Assembly (NCBI GenBank): GCA_009885665.1
Contig: VFKI01000110.1
Span: 1 to 9,488, forward strand
Source of the DNA: Gammaproteobacteria bacterium
Lineage (GTDB): Bacteria > Pseudomonadota > Gammaproteobacteria > DSM-16500
Length of the DNA: 9,488 bases
Direction: 5' to 3'
Shown: piece by piece, positions 1 to 6,377 of the stretch
Layout of the letters: each line of letters opens with the position of its first letter
Numbering within the stretch: the first letter of the stretch is position 1
Made by a program: the position numbers and the translations under genes
Notes under the pieces: generated by a model
Told to the model about the DNA's origin: nothing
Seen by the model: only the letters and a program-made list of their open reading frames with translations
Databases searched by the model: none

Positions 1-3
1 AAT

Positions 4-55
4 CGCGATTCTCCCCCTTAAGAATCCCCCATCGCGTAAAGTCAGGTTGCACCTG
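4..55. other. Small inverted repeats upstream of the U-box gene
   Basis: Two short palindromic structures are visible before the first gene. CGCGAT (4-9) can pair with ATCGCG (31-36), and the overlapping GATTCT (7-12) can instead pair with AGAATC (21-26), so two alternative stems compete; two CCCCC runs lie within. A second palindrome is CAGGT (43-47) with ACCTG (51-55). They could be the tail of an upstream transcription unit or operator-like sites for the U-box gene. No T-tract follows, so this is not called a terminator. Function is unknown. Confidence 0.25.
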
Positions 56-122
56 GCCTCGCTGATGTTTTTCGAATATTTTGCTGAATGGTTACTAATA
101 ATGAATAATAAACGAGGGAAGA

Positions 123-965
123 ATGTCTAGAAAAACAAAACAGCTGATAAGTGGCTTAACTACCGCGATGGGTATCCTGGTTACCGCGAGCATCTTGAAA
201 TGGTTAATAGAAAAAAGTATCAAAACAAGGCACCCTTTGTCCACCGTCTTTTTTACATTAGGCCTTGTTTTGCAAGCCATTTGCGCGCTAAAAATTTCAC
301 GCGGCAGGGCGATCGATGAGGCTTCACTCGTAGTTTTTTCAGGCATAGCAGGACCGCTGCTGACCGATACGTCTGCACGGCTTTCAGGGGGCTTCAGTTC
401 AAATGAAGCTTACGCAAGCGACGTATTGCCATGGCTTTCTTTCCTTATGACGTTTTATGCAGGCAACAGGTTTATCGAAGCATGTTGCGCGAGAGAAGGG
501 CAGCCATTTGATCAGGAGAACCCCCTTGCTGCAGCTGACGATATAGAATATCAACGCGCAAACCTGCCTGCGGCAGAAGGGGCTGTTCAAAGATACTCAA
601 TGTTCAGCAAGCCTGACAACAGCATCAAGAAATTGCTGAAGGAGGCGGCAGAATGCGGCATCGACCTCGACACAATAGCGGTTCCCGATGGATTGTTTTG
701 CCCCATATCACATGAAATTATGGAGGATCCGGTCTCAACTGTTATAGGAAATGTCTATAACAGAGCAGACATCTGCAAATGGCTAGAGAACAAGGACACC
801 GACCCACTCTTCGGTGTTACGTTAATAGACAAATCTCTTAGTCAGCATAATGAAACGCGCGCCGACATCATTACCTGGCTTCAAACGCAAATTAATGCCA
901 ACCCGCATGAAGGCCAGGCTTTGTTACCAAAGAATCGTTCTGTGCGCAGCCTGAGCTATTCTTAG
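123..965 (+). CDS. Membrane-associated U-box domain protein, putative E3 ubiquitin ligase effector
   Basis: The 280-residue product carries a U-box near its C-terminus, about residues 188-255. It has the CPIS loop (193-196), the MEDPV core (200-204), the GNVYNR turn (209-214), the ICKWL helix (217-221) and a DP pair (227-228) before the final helix ending ITWL. U-boxes are RING-like folds without zinc that bind E2 enzymes; bacteria lack canonical ubiquitin systems, so the likely target is a eukaryotic host (compare Legionella LubX and GobX). The N-terminal half has hydrophobic stretches near residues 9-29, 38-57 and 100-118, suggesting membrane insertion. A Cys pair (121-122) follows the third one. 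Residues 123-187 form a polar linker with a short helix-like KKLLKEAAE segment. Start ATG 123 is preceded by GAGGGA at 114-119. The gene occupies the side of rpmB where many gammaproteobacteria have radC, so it looks like an accessory insertion. The U-box call is firm; secretion, membrane topology and substrate are inference. I recognise no specific family. Confidence 0.8.
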   Translation: MSRKTKQLISGLTTAMGILVTASILKWLIEKSIKTRHPLSTVFFTLGLVLQAICALKISRGRAIDEASLVVFSGIAGPLLTDTSARLSGGFSSNEAYASDVLPWLSFLMTFYAGNRFIEACCAREGQPFDQENPLAAADDIEYQRANLPAAEGAVQRYSMFSKPDNSIKKLLKEAAECGIDLDTIAVPDGLFCPISHEIMEDPVSTVIGNVYNRADICKWLENKDTDPLFGVTLIDKSLSQHNETRADIITWLQTQINANPHEGQALLPKNRSVRSLSYS

Positions 966-1050
966 CCCTTTTGTAAACGCCTTCAAATGATTATGCGCAT
1001 GATTGAGTCGCGGGCAAGGTGTACGGTTGCAAATTTCATTGCAGCAAGCC

Positions 1051-1080
1051 TGCTTGCGGTGCGCGCAGCACAAGCAAGCA
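1051..1080. other. Hairpin upstream of the rpmB promoter
   Basis: TGCTTGC (1051-1057) pairs with GCAAGCA (1074-1080), and inside it GTGC (1059-1062) pairs with GCAC (1068-1071) around a five-base loop. It lies in the 226-bp gap after the U-box gene and ends 12 bp before the candidate rpmB -35 box. No T-run follows, so it is not a classical intrinsic terminator. It could limit read-through from the U-box gene or be a binding site. Confidence 0.35.
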
Positions 1081-1092
1081 GCGACATTTGAC

Positions 1093-1121
1093 TTGCGCCC
1101 ATGCGACCTTTCTGGTATAAA
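1093..1121 (+). promoter_or_regulatory. Candidate promoter of rpmB-rpmG
   Basis: TTGCGC (1093-1098) is separated by exactly 17 bp from TATAAA (1116-1121). The -10 box is preceded by TGG, giving an extended -10 element. Transcription would start near 1128 and leave a leader of roughly 64 nt. It is the only good sigma-70-like site in this gap and fits a strongly expressed ribosomal-protein operon. Confidence 0.5.
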
Positions 1122-1125
1122 TCGC

Positions 1126-1150
1126 AGCCTTGCTTAGGCGTATTAAGGCT
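1126..1150 (+). promoter_or_regulatory. Leader hairpin in the rpmB 5' UTR
   Basis: AGCCTT (1126-1131) is complementary to AAGGCT (1145-1150) with a 13-base loop, right at the predicted transcript start. Ribosomal-protein leaders often hold regulatory structures, but I recognise no known family here and a six-bp stem can arise by chance. Confidence 0.2.
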
Positions 1151-1191
1151 CTGCCAAACCGCCATCCAATTAATCCGTGGAGACTAGTGTC

Positions 1192-1437
1192 ATGTCGAGT
1201 GTGTGTCAAGTAACGGGAAAACGGCCGATGAGCGGACAAAACGTTTCCCATGCCAACAACAAAACCAAGCGTCGTTTCAAGCCCAACCTGCAGGAACACC
1301 GTTTCTGGCTGGAAGGCGAAAAACGTTTTGTCAAACTGCGTGTCAGCGCCAAAGGCATGCGCATCATTGATAAACTTGGCCTCGAGCAAGTGCTCGCCGA
1401 TATCAAATCTCGCGAACTGGCCGACGCCGTCAACTAA
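1192..1437 (+). CDS. rpmB: 50S ribosomal protein L28
   Basis: The product is an 81-residue L28, a structural protein of the large ribosomal subunit. It opens with the family signature VCQVTGKRP and continues with [20 protein letters not shown] and [14 protein letters not shown], all close to E. coli L28 (78 residues), with a slightly longer C-terminus. ATG 1192 is chosen over an upstream in-frame GTG at 1177 because the protein then starts exactly as L28 does (MSSVCQ), and GGAG at 1179-1182 sits nine bases before it; the upstream GTG overlaps this ribosome binding site. rpmG follows after 29 bp, the usual rpmB-rpmG pair. Confidence 0.97.
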   Translation: MSSVCQVTGKRPMSGQNVSHANNKTKRRFKPNLQEHRFWLEGEKRFVKLRVSAKGMRIIDKLGLEQVLADIKSRELADAVN

Positions 1438-1466
1438 ATTTCTTTTATTTAATATAGGTTGCAATC

Positions 1467-1661
1467 ATGCGCGACAAGATCAAAATGGTCTCCACTGGCA
1501 CCACCCAAGCTGGCAAAAAAACCGGTACGTTTCGCACCACCACTAAAAACAAACGTACTATGACTGAAAAATTCAAAAAGAAATATTTCGACCCACGTGC
1601 TTATAACGCAGCAACGGGCAAGAGCGGCATGCATGTGGTTTTTGAAGAAGGTAAGTTGTAA
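1467..1661 (+). CDS. rpmG: 50S ribosomal protein L33 (zinc-free form, with insertions)
   Basis: The 64-residue product is L33 of the large ribosomal subunit. The start RDKIKMVST, the central TTTKNKRT signature and the FDP followed by HVVFEEGKL end align with E. coli L33 (REKIKLVS, TTTKNKRT, FDP, HVIYKEAKIK). No cysteine is present, so this is the zinc-independent type. It is longer than the usual 50-55 residues because of two short insertions: about five residues around TTQAGKK before the TTTKNKRT block, and about six around NAATGKSG after FDP. The ribosome binding site TAGG at 1455-1458 is eight bases before ATG. The transcript ends at the terminator 42 bp downstream. Confidence 0.93.
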   Translation: MRDKIKMVSTGTTQAGKKTGTFRTTTKNKRTMTEKFKKKYFDPRAYNAATGKSGMHVVFEEGKL

Positions 1662-1703
1662 TTTAATTTAAAGTTGTAATGTAACCATTCAGCACACTCT
1701 TCG

Positions 1704-1752
1704 AAAAAAAACCCGCGAGGCCATGTTCAATCTGGCCTCGCGGGTTTTTTTT
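1704..1752. terminator. Strong bidirectional intrinsic terminator after rpmG
   Basis: CCCGCGAGGCCA (1712-1723) pairs perfectly with TGGCCTCGCGGG (1733-1744) across a nine-base loop. The stem is flanked by eight A (1704-1711) and eight T (1745-1752), extending the perfect arms to 20 bp. T-runs in both directions let it stop rpmB-rpmG rightward and any desA read-through leftward. These two units converge here. Confidence 0.93.
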
Positions 1753-1779
1753 GGGAATTGCGCTGAATGTCGGTTGCAT

Positions 1780-1921
1780 CCGACATCCCGCACCTTCGTC
1801 TTTTTTGATAACTCCGCGTTAAAAATGCGTTTTAAATGCTCATTTACGTGTATGTAAACTGCGCTTTAAAACGCATTTTCACCTCGATTTATACAAAAAA
1901 TACTTTGGCGAGGAATGTCGG
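1780..1921 (-). repeat. Palindromic dispersed repeat, copy 1 (MITE-like)
   Basis: This 142-bp element matches copy 2 (9351-9488) in inverted orientation, with about 14 differences over 138 aligned bases and no gaps. It is itself an ungapped imperfect palindrome: the left 68 bases and the reverse complement of the right 68 agree at about 46 positions around a six-base centre (1848-1853). Pairing is best at the ends (CCGACAT with ATGTCGG) and near the centre (AAAATGCGTTTTAAA arms, then TTTAC with GTAAA). It holds no ORF. It starts 13 bp beyond the desA stop codon. No convincing target-site duplication is visible. It resembles a non-autonomous miniature inverted-repeat element; the family is not one I recognise. 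Confidence 0.85.
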
Positions 1922-1934
1922 CCGTATGCTCAGG

Positions 1935-3107
1935 TTACTTGCTGGGCGCCAAACCCTTCAATTGCGCAACAAATTCTTCTAGCGCGCGAATACCGGCTGC
2001 CTCAGCTTGACAGCACCATTCACGCAGCGCCTCCACTAATTCTGCTTGGCTAGCCGCACTCTTGACCCAAATCGCCTGCAATTTCAAGCGAAATTGATAA
2101 ACCGTTTCCAGCTTATGGTGATTTTGCAGAATTTGCGCCAACTGCGCCTTGCCCGTATCATCGACCAATAATGACTCACGCACCAACACATTACGTGCAC
2201 GCACCAACAATGCACGGCCTTTATCGCCAGCGCGGCGGCGCTCTTCGCGTAATACCGGCAGAATGACGCGCTTGCTATATTGCGCCATCACTTGAAAACG
2301 ATTGGTCAAAATGGCGCTCAACGTATCACTATCGATCGCCTCACGGCCTTTCACGCGCACAGGCTTAGGGGGTACACGCTTGGGATGCGCTAATTTAAAA
2401 AATTGCAGCGTGCGAATCAAGCCCCAACCAAGATCCACTTCCCACCATTTCACCGAAAAGCGCGCCGACGTCCCAAAAGTGTGATGATTATTGTGCAACT
2501 CTTCACCGCCCAGCAAAATGCCTAACGGAAAAATATTGCGCGACGCATCAGCACATTCGAAATTGCGATACCCTACATAATGTCCCACACCATTGATGAG
2601 ACCCGCTGCAAAAAAGGGAATGCATATCATTTGCAATGCCCATACGGTTAAACCCGGCATTCCTAGCAACAATAGGTCTAATCCCAGCATAATGAAAATG
2701 CCCAATTTGCTATAACGGCTATAAACGTTACGCTCCATCCAATCATCCGGCGTGCCTTGGCCATAGCGCTCCAAGGTTTCCTGATTACGGCTTTCTTTAC
2801 GGTATAATTCTGCACCTTGAAAAAACACCGTCCAAATACCGCGCGTCATAGGGCTATGCGGATCATCAGGCGTTTCTGCCTTGGCATGATGTTTACGATG
2901 GATAGCCGCCCACTCCTTGGTCAACATGCCCGTTGTAAGCCACAGCCAAAAACGAAAGAAATGGCTAACCGCCGGATGTAAAGCCAGCGCGCGATGCGCC
3001 TGACAACGATGCAAGAAGATTGTGACACTTAAAATAGTGATTTGCATCATCACAAATGTGAGGATGACATAGCCCCACCAGGGCAAATTCAATAATCCGT
3101 ATAACAT
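1935..3107 (-). CDS. desA: Membrane fatty acid desaturase (DesA-type, delta-9)
   Basis: The 390-residue product is an integral-membrane di-iron desaturase that introduces a double bond into acyl chains, tuning membrane fluidity. The three histidine boxes are intact: HRCQAH (33-38), HRKHH (70-74) and HNNHH (205-209), plus the extra conserved His176 in NGVGH. Hydrophobic segments lie near 12-32, 47-62 and 134-172. The stretch FRFWLWLTTGM-KEWAAIHRKHHAK and the charged C-terminal domain (about 250-390) with RFQVMA and GIRALEEFA closely resemble Pseudomonas DesA (about 394 residues), an acyl-lipid delta-9 enzyme acting with oxygen and an electron-transfer partner. ATG 3107 is preceded by AGAGG about nine bases upstream. 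The gene lies between rpmB-rpmG and mutM in the opposite direction, diverges from mutM and is followed by the 142-bp repeat. Substrate (phospholipid or acyl-CoA) is not decided by sequence. Confidence 0.92.
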   Translation of the reverse strand: MLYGLLNLPWWGYVILTFVMMQITILSVTIFLHRCQAHRALALHPAVSHFFRFWLWLTTGMLTKEWAAIHRKHHAKAETPDDPHSPMTRGIWTVFFQGAELYRKESRNQETLERYGQGTPDDWMERNVYSRYSKLGIFIMLGLDLLLLGMPGLTVWALQMICIPFFAAGLINGVGHYVGYRNFECADASRNIFPLGILLGGEELHNNHHTFGTSARFSVKWWEVDLGWGLIRTLQFFKLAHPKRVPPKPVRVKGREAIDSDTLSAILTNRFQVMAQYSKRVILPVLREERRRAGDKGRALLVRARNVLVRESLLVDDTGKAQLAQILQNHHKLETVYQFRLKLQAIWVKSAASQAELVEALREWCCQAEAAGIRALEEFVAQLKGLAPSK

Positions 3108-3170
3108 ATGGTGTTACCTCTTAAGCTTATATAGAATACACACTCAACTGCCGACATCATACCATATCAC
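3108..3170. promoter_or_regulatory. Divergent promoter region of desA and mutM
   Basis: This 63-bp gap must hold the start signals of both genes unless mutM is otherwise transcribed. The only -10-like sequences are TAGAAT (3132-3137) towards mutM and TATATA (3128-3133, read on the minus strand) towards desA; they overlap. Neither has a good -35 at the right distance, so both are weak. mutM has no visible Shine-Dalgarno sequence before its ATG. Confidence 0.3.
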
Positions 3171-3986
3171 ATGCCAGAATTACCTGAAATTGAAACGATA
3201 CGTCGTGGCTTAACGCCCCACCTCGTCGGCCATACCATCAAGCGCGCAGCCGTTTATCAACATGCACTGCGCTGGCCTATTCCGGCGACGCTAGCAAAAA
3301 CCCTCGCCGGCCAAACAATACGCAGCTTGCGGCGGCGCGCCAAATACTTATTAATCGATTTAGATCAGGGCACGCTGATCATACATCTTGGTATGTCTGG
3401 CCGGCTTTATCTGCTCAAGCATGCGAGCAAACATGGCACACATGATCATTGCGAATTTTTCCTGGAGGATGATCATGTGTTGCGCTTCACTGATCCGCGC
3501 CGTTTTGGCGCCATCCTTTGGACAACAGCCGCCGCCAACGAACATCCCTTACTGGCATCGTTAGGACCCGAGCCGCTGGAAAAAAATTTTTCGGCTGATT
3601 ACCTCTGGCGCATCACACGTAAACGCACGGTCGCCATCAAACTGTTCATCATGACCAATCAACATGTCGTGGGGATCGGCAATATCTATGCAGCGGAAAG
3701 TTTATTTGCCGCCGGCATTTCACCCTTAAAACCCGCGGGTGAATTAACGCATAGTCAATGCACACATTTGGTTGCTGCGATTCGCAATGTATTACGCGCG
3801 GCAATTCGTGCCGGTGGCACAACCTTAAAAGATTTTGTCAATGGTGATGGCAAACCTGGCTACTTTAGCCAGCAATTACACGTTTATGGTCGCGCCGCGC
3901 AACCGTGTATACGCTGCCATACATTATTAACGTCTATCGCAATGGGACAACGCAGCACGGTGTATTGTGCGCACTGTCAAAAGTGA
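3171..3986 (+). CDS. mutM: Formamidopyrimidine-DNA glycosylase (Fpg/MutM)
   Basis: The 271-residue product is the base-excision-repair glycosylase/AP lyase that removes 8-oxoguanine and formamidopyrimidines from DNA (E. coli 269 residues). After removal of Met it starts PELPEIET: Pro2 is the catalytic nucleophile and Glu3 the acid. Lys58 (RRAKYLL) and the lesion-wedge positions Met75, Arg110 and Phe112 (GMSGRL, DPRRFG) are present, as are the helix-two-turn-helix Asn171 in GIGNIYAAES and the GGTTLKDF motif. The C-terminal zinc finger uses Cys246, Cys249, Cys266 and Cys269 with QR at 260-261. All key residues are intact. The start is fixed by the N-terminal proline motif, although no ribosome binding site is seen before it. 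rpmB-rpmG-mutM is a common linkage; here desA intervenes. No clear terminator is seen in the 74-bp convergent gap to ribH (3987-4060), which otherwise seems empty. Confidence 0.97.
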   Translation: MPELPEIETIRRGLTPHLVGHTIKRAAVYQHALRWPIPATLAKTLAGQTIRSLRRRAKYLLIDLDQGTLIIHLGMSGRLYLLKHASKHGTHDHCEFFLEDDHVLRFTDPRRFGAILWTTAAANEHPLLASLGPEPLEKNFSADYLWRITRKRTVAIKLFIMTNQHVVGIGNIYAAESLFAAGISPLKPAGELTHSQCTHLVAAIRNVLRAAIRAGGTTLKDFVNGDGKPGYFSQQLHVYGRAAQPCIRCHTLLTSIAMGQRSTVYCAHCQK

Positions 3987-4060
3987 TAAACATATTTCCA
4001 TATTCAACGCATCACTTGCCTCACACCAAAAATCAACTACTGATATTGCGCAGGAAAAAG

Positions 4061-4498
4061 CTAAAATATCATCGCCCGCGCCTTAACCATCGCCAACGCT
4101 GTGGCGGCCGCTTCTTCACCTTTGTGGCCGTGCGCGCCGCCTAAGCGATCATATGCCTGATCTTCATTTTCAGTCGTCAACACCCCGAAAGTAACCGGCA
4201 AATTAAATGTCAGCATGACACGCATGCAACCGGCACTCACTTGCTGACAAACATAGTCATAGTGACTGGTTTCACCACGAACAACCGCGCCCAGCATAAT
4301 AATGGCATGATATTTTTTAGTTTGCGCCAACCATTGCGCTGCTAAAGGAAGCTCAATTGCGCCTGGCACATGTGCAACATAAATATCCTCCATCGCAACG
4401 CCTGCCATCAACAAATGTGATTGCGCACCCTGCAGCAAACGCTCAGTTATTTCACAGTTAAAATCACTGACAACAATAGCAAATTTTACGTTTTTCAT
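4061..4498 (-). CDS. ribH: 6,7-dimethyl-8-ribityllumazine synthase
   Basis: The 145-residue product condenses 5-amino-6-ribitylaminouracil with 3,4-dihydroxy-2-butanone 4-phosphate to make lumazine, the penultimate riboflavin step; the family forms pentamers or 60-mer shells. Visible motifs are the FAIVVSDFN strand (6-14), PGAIELP (45-51), GAVVRGETSHYDYV (70-83) with the catalytic-loop His79, GVLTTENEDQA (105-115) and the closing KGEEAA helix. ATG 4498 is chosen over an upstream in-frame ATG at 4525, because the longer form would overlap ribBA by 20 bases and add residues absent from the family, while AGGA lies five bases before 4498. It is the last gene of the hemE-rib operon, seven bp after the ribBA stop. 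Confidence 0.95.
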   Translation of the reverse strand: MKNVKFAIVVSDFNCEITERLLQGAQSHLLMAGVAMEDIYVAHVPGAIELPLAAQWLAQTKKYHAIIMLGAVVRGETSHYDYVCQQVSAGCMRVMLTFNLPVTFGVLTTENEDQAYDRLGGAHGHKGEEAAATALAMVKARAMIF

Positions 4499-4505
4499 AG
4501 CATTC

Positions 4506-5729
4506 CTATAACTGCGAATCATCAATCATATGTTTGAGACGCTGCTTCTTTGTCAAAAGGTACTCACGATTACCCGCGTGAGCAAACACAGGGATTTCTT
4601 CGCGCACGACTTCGGTAATACCATATTTATGTAAATCTGCGATTTTAGCTGGATTACGCGTCAATAATTTAACGCGCGTTACGCCACGACTTTTTAAAAT
4701 ATTTGCTGCTATATGATATTGACGCGCATCCACTGGCAAATTTAAATGCTCATTTGCCGCCACCGTATCCATCCCTTTTTCTTGCAGCGCATAAGCACGA
4801 ATTTTTTCAAACAACCCTATGCCACGCCCTTCTTGCGCGAGATAAATCAACATGCCGCCCTCAGCGTGAATTTTTTGCATGGCATAATGCAATTGCTGCT
4901 GACAGTCACAACGTGCCGAACCAAATAAATCGCCCGTCATACAAGCAGAATGAATACGCACCAGCAACGGCTGCGTTATTTTTTTTGTTTTCTTGGCCAG
5001 CAACACGACATGCTCTAAGCCACTATATTTTTCGCGCACAATCGTAATATCAAACTCACCCAGCGCCTTCGTGGGCAAGGTCGCCGACACCTCTGATTCA
5101 ATCAGATTTTCTTGAGATAGCCGATATTCAATTAAATCGGCCATCGCCAATGTCCGTACAGCATGCGTCTTCGCAAATGCATCCAATGCATCGCCATACG
5201 CCATACTGCCATCTTCATTCATCACTTCACACAATACCGCCGCCGGTTGCAAACCCGCCAACCGCATAAGATCCACCGAACCCTCGGTATGACCCGCACG
5301 CATCAATACGCCACCCTCTACAGCAATTAAAGGAAAGACGTGCCCCGGACGCGCCAAATCAGCAGGCTTCGCATCGAGCGCAATCGCTGCATGAATCGTC
5401 GCCACACGATCGGCAGCCGACACCCCTGTGGTGACACCACTGGCAGCTTCAATTGTCACCGTGAACGGTGTGCCGCGTTGACTCGAATTTTTGTGCGGCG
5501 GCACCATAAAATCCAATTGCAATGCCGCCGCTTTTTCTGACGTTAGCGTCAGACAAACAATGCCGCTGCCGGCACGTATCATCAAATTCATTTGCGCCGG
5601 CGTAATTTTTTCTGCCGCACAAATCAAATCACCCTCATTTTCGCGCGCCGCATCATCCGTTAAAATAATCATTTTACCCGCACGCAAATCTGCTAATGCC
5701 GCCTCTACGCGCTTCACTGGATTGGACAT
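4506..5729 (-). CDS. ribBA: Bifunctional DHBP synthase / GTP cyclohydrolase II
   Basis: The 407-residue fusion catalyses the first step of both riboflavin branches. The RibB domain (about 1-205) makes 3,4-dihydroxy-2-butanone 4-phosphate from ribulose-5-phosphate. It has RENEGDL (29-35), TGVSAADR (101-108), RPGHVFPL (127-134) and GHTEGSVDL (146-154). The RibA domain (about 220-400) opens the GTP ring. Its zinc ligands Cys263, Cys274 and Cys276 lie in [18 protein letters not shown], followed by QEGRGIGL (299-306), KIRAYAL and LLTRNPAKI (356-363). Both sites look functional. Two departures are visible: the acidic loop usually written DDEDRENEGD reads [10 protein letters not shown], and the usual HSEC of RibA reads HSAC. 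GAGG lies nine bases before ATG 5729. It sits 24 bp after ribE and seven bp before ribH. Confidence 0.96.
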   Translation of the reverse strand: MSNPVKRVEAALADLRAGKMIILTDDAARENEGDLICAAEKITPAQMNLMIRAGSGIVCLTLTSEKAAALQLDFMVPPHKNSSQRGTPFTVTIEAASGVTTGVSAADRVATIHAAIALDAKPADLARPGHVFPLIAVEGGVLMRAGHTEGSVDLMRLAGLQPAAVLCEVMNEDGSMAYGDALDAFAKTHAVRTLAMADLIEYRLSQENLIESEVSATLPTKALGEFDITIVREKYSGLEHVVLLAKKTKKITQPLLVRIHSACMTGDLFGSARCDCQQQLHYAMQKIHAEGGMLIYLAQEGRGIGLFEKIRAYALQEKGMDTVAANEHLNLPVDARQYHIAANILKSRGVTRVKLLTRNPAKIADLHKYGITEVVREEIPVFAHAGNREYLLTKKQRLKHMIDDSQL

Positions 5730-5753
5730 GTCTATCGACCTCGCATTATTTTT

Positions 5754-6377
5754 TCAACTGAACGGCGTAACATAGGTTTTACCCGCGCCGCCATTTAAAT
5801 AGTTACTTATATATTTACCTAAAATATCAAACTCAACATTGACCTGCGTCCTCGGCTGATAATATTGCACAATTGTGGCTAAACGTGTGTGGGGAATAAA
5901 GGTAACCGTAAACGTATCTATCGCAACATCCACCAAGGTAATACTCATACCATCAATAGTAATATAGCCTTTCTTTACCAATAAATTGCTATATTCCGCT
6001 GGATAACTGAATGTCACCAATAAAGTATTATCCGCAACAGTTGTCATGTCTTTTATAGCAACAGAGCAGTCCACATGCCCCTGTACATAATGCCCGCCAA
6101 TGCGATCAGAGAGACGAAGCGCGCGCTCCAAATTAACATGCGCACCTTCCTGCAATATAGACAAATTCGTCAGCCGCAAAGTCTCCGGCACCGCCGTCAC
6201 ACAAAAATCTTGCTCAGTAAATGCAATAACCGTTAAACAAACGCCATTTACCGCAACACTTTCGCCTATCACACCATCCGTAAAAGGCGTCTTTGGTGCA
6301 ATCGTTAATTGCAAATTACCTTGCACATCTTCTGCTTGCTTAACTAACCCAACCGTTTCAACAATGCCACCAAACAT
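5754..6377 (-). CDS. ribE: Riboflavin synthase, alpha chain
   Basis: The 207-residue product dismutates two 6,7-dimethyl-8-ribityllumazine molecules into riboflavin and the RibH substrate; the family works as a trimer (E. coli 213 residues). Two lumazine-binding domains are seen: the first (about 1-97) with Phe2, Ser40, VNGVCLTV (43-50, Cys47), ETLRLTNL and VNLERAL, the second (about 98-200) with GGHYVQGHVD (94-103), KGYITIDGMSITL and IPHT. The N-terminus reads MFGGIVE where most members have MFTGIVE. The ATG directly abuts the ribD stop codon (TAAATG, no spacer), indicating translational coupling. The gene is named ribC in E. coli-style nomenclature. Confidence 0.95.
   Translation of the reverse strand: MFGGIVETVGLVKQAEDVQGNLQLTIAPKTPFTDGVIGESVAVNGVCLTVIAFTEQDFCVTAVPETLRLTNLSILQEGAHVNLERALRLSDRIGGHYVQGHVDCSVAIKDMTTVADNTLLVTFSYPAEYSNLLVKKGYITIDGMSITLVDVAIDTFTVTFIPHTRLATIVQYYQPRTQVNVEFDILGKYISNYLNGGAGKTYVTPFS

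Noticed and set aside
14..25. CTTAAGAAT as a PmrA-like half-site controlling the U-box gene
   Set aside because: A single half-site without its partner at the expected spacing is not enough, and the lineage is not proven.
1177..1191. GTG start extending L28 by five residues
   Set aside because: The extension contains the ribosome binding site and the L28 family begins at the inner ATG.
3987..4060. Terminator between convergent mutM and ribH
   Set aside because: Only weak AT-rich complementarity (TGATATT with AATATCA) is seen, reaching into ribH and without a T-run; no call is justified.
4499..4525. Longer ribH form starting at an upstream ATG
   Set aside because: The nine extra residues overlap the end of ribBA and do not resemble lumazine synthase, while a well-spaced ribosome binding site precedes the inner ATG.
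4741..4755. 15-base exact match (TTTAAATGCTCATTT) between the ribBA gene and the palindromic repeat
   Set aside because: It encodes part of a RibA stretch in a normal-length, well-conserved protein, and similarity stops at both ends of the 15 bases. Most likely chance, although the match is longer than expected.
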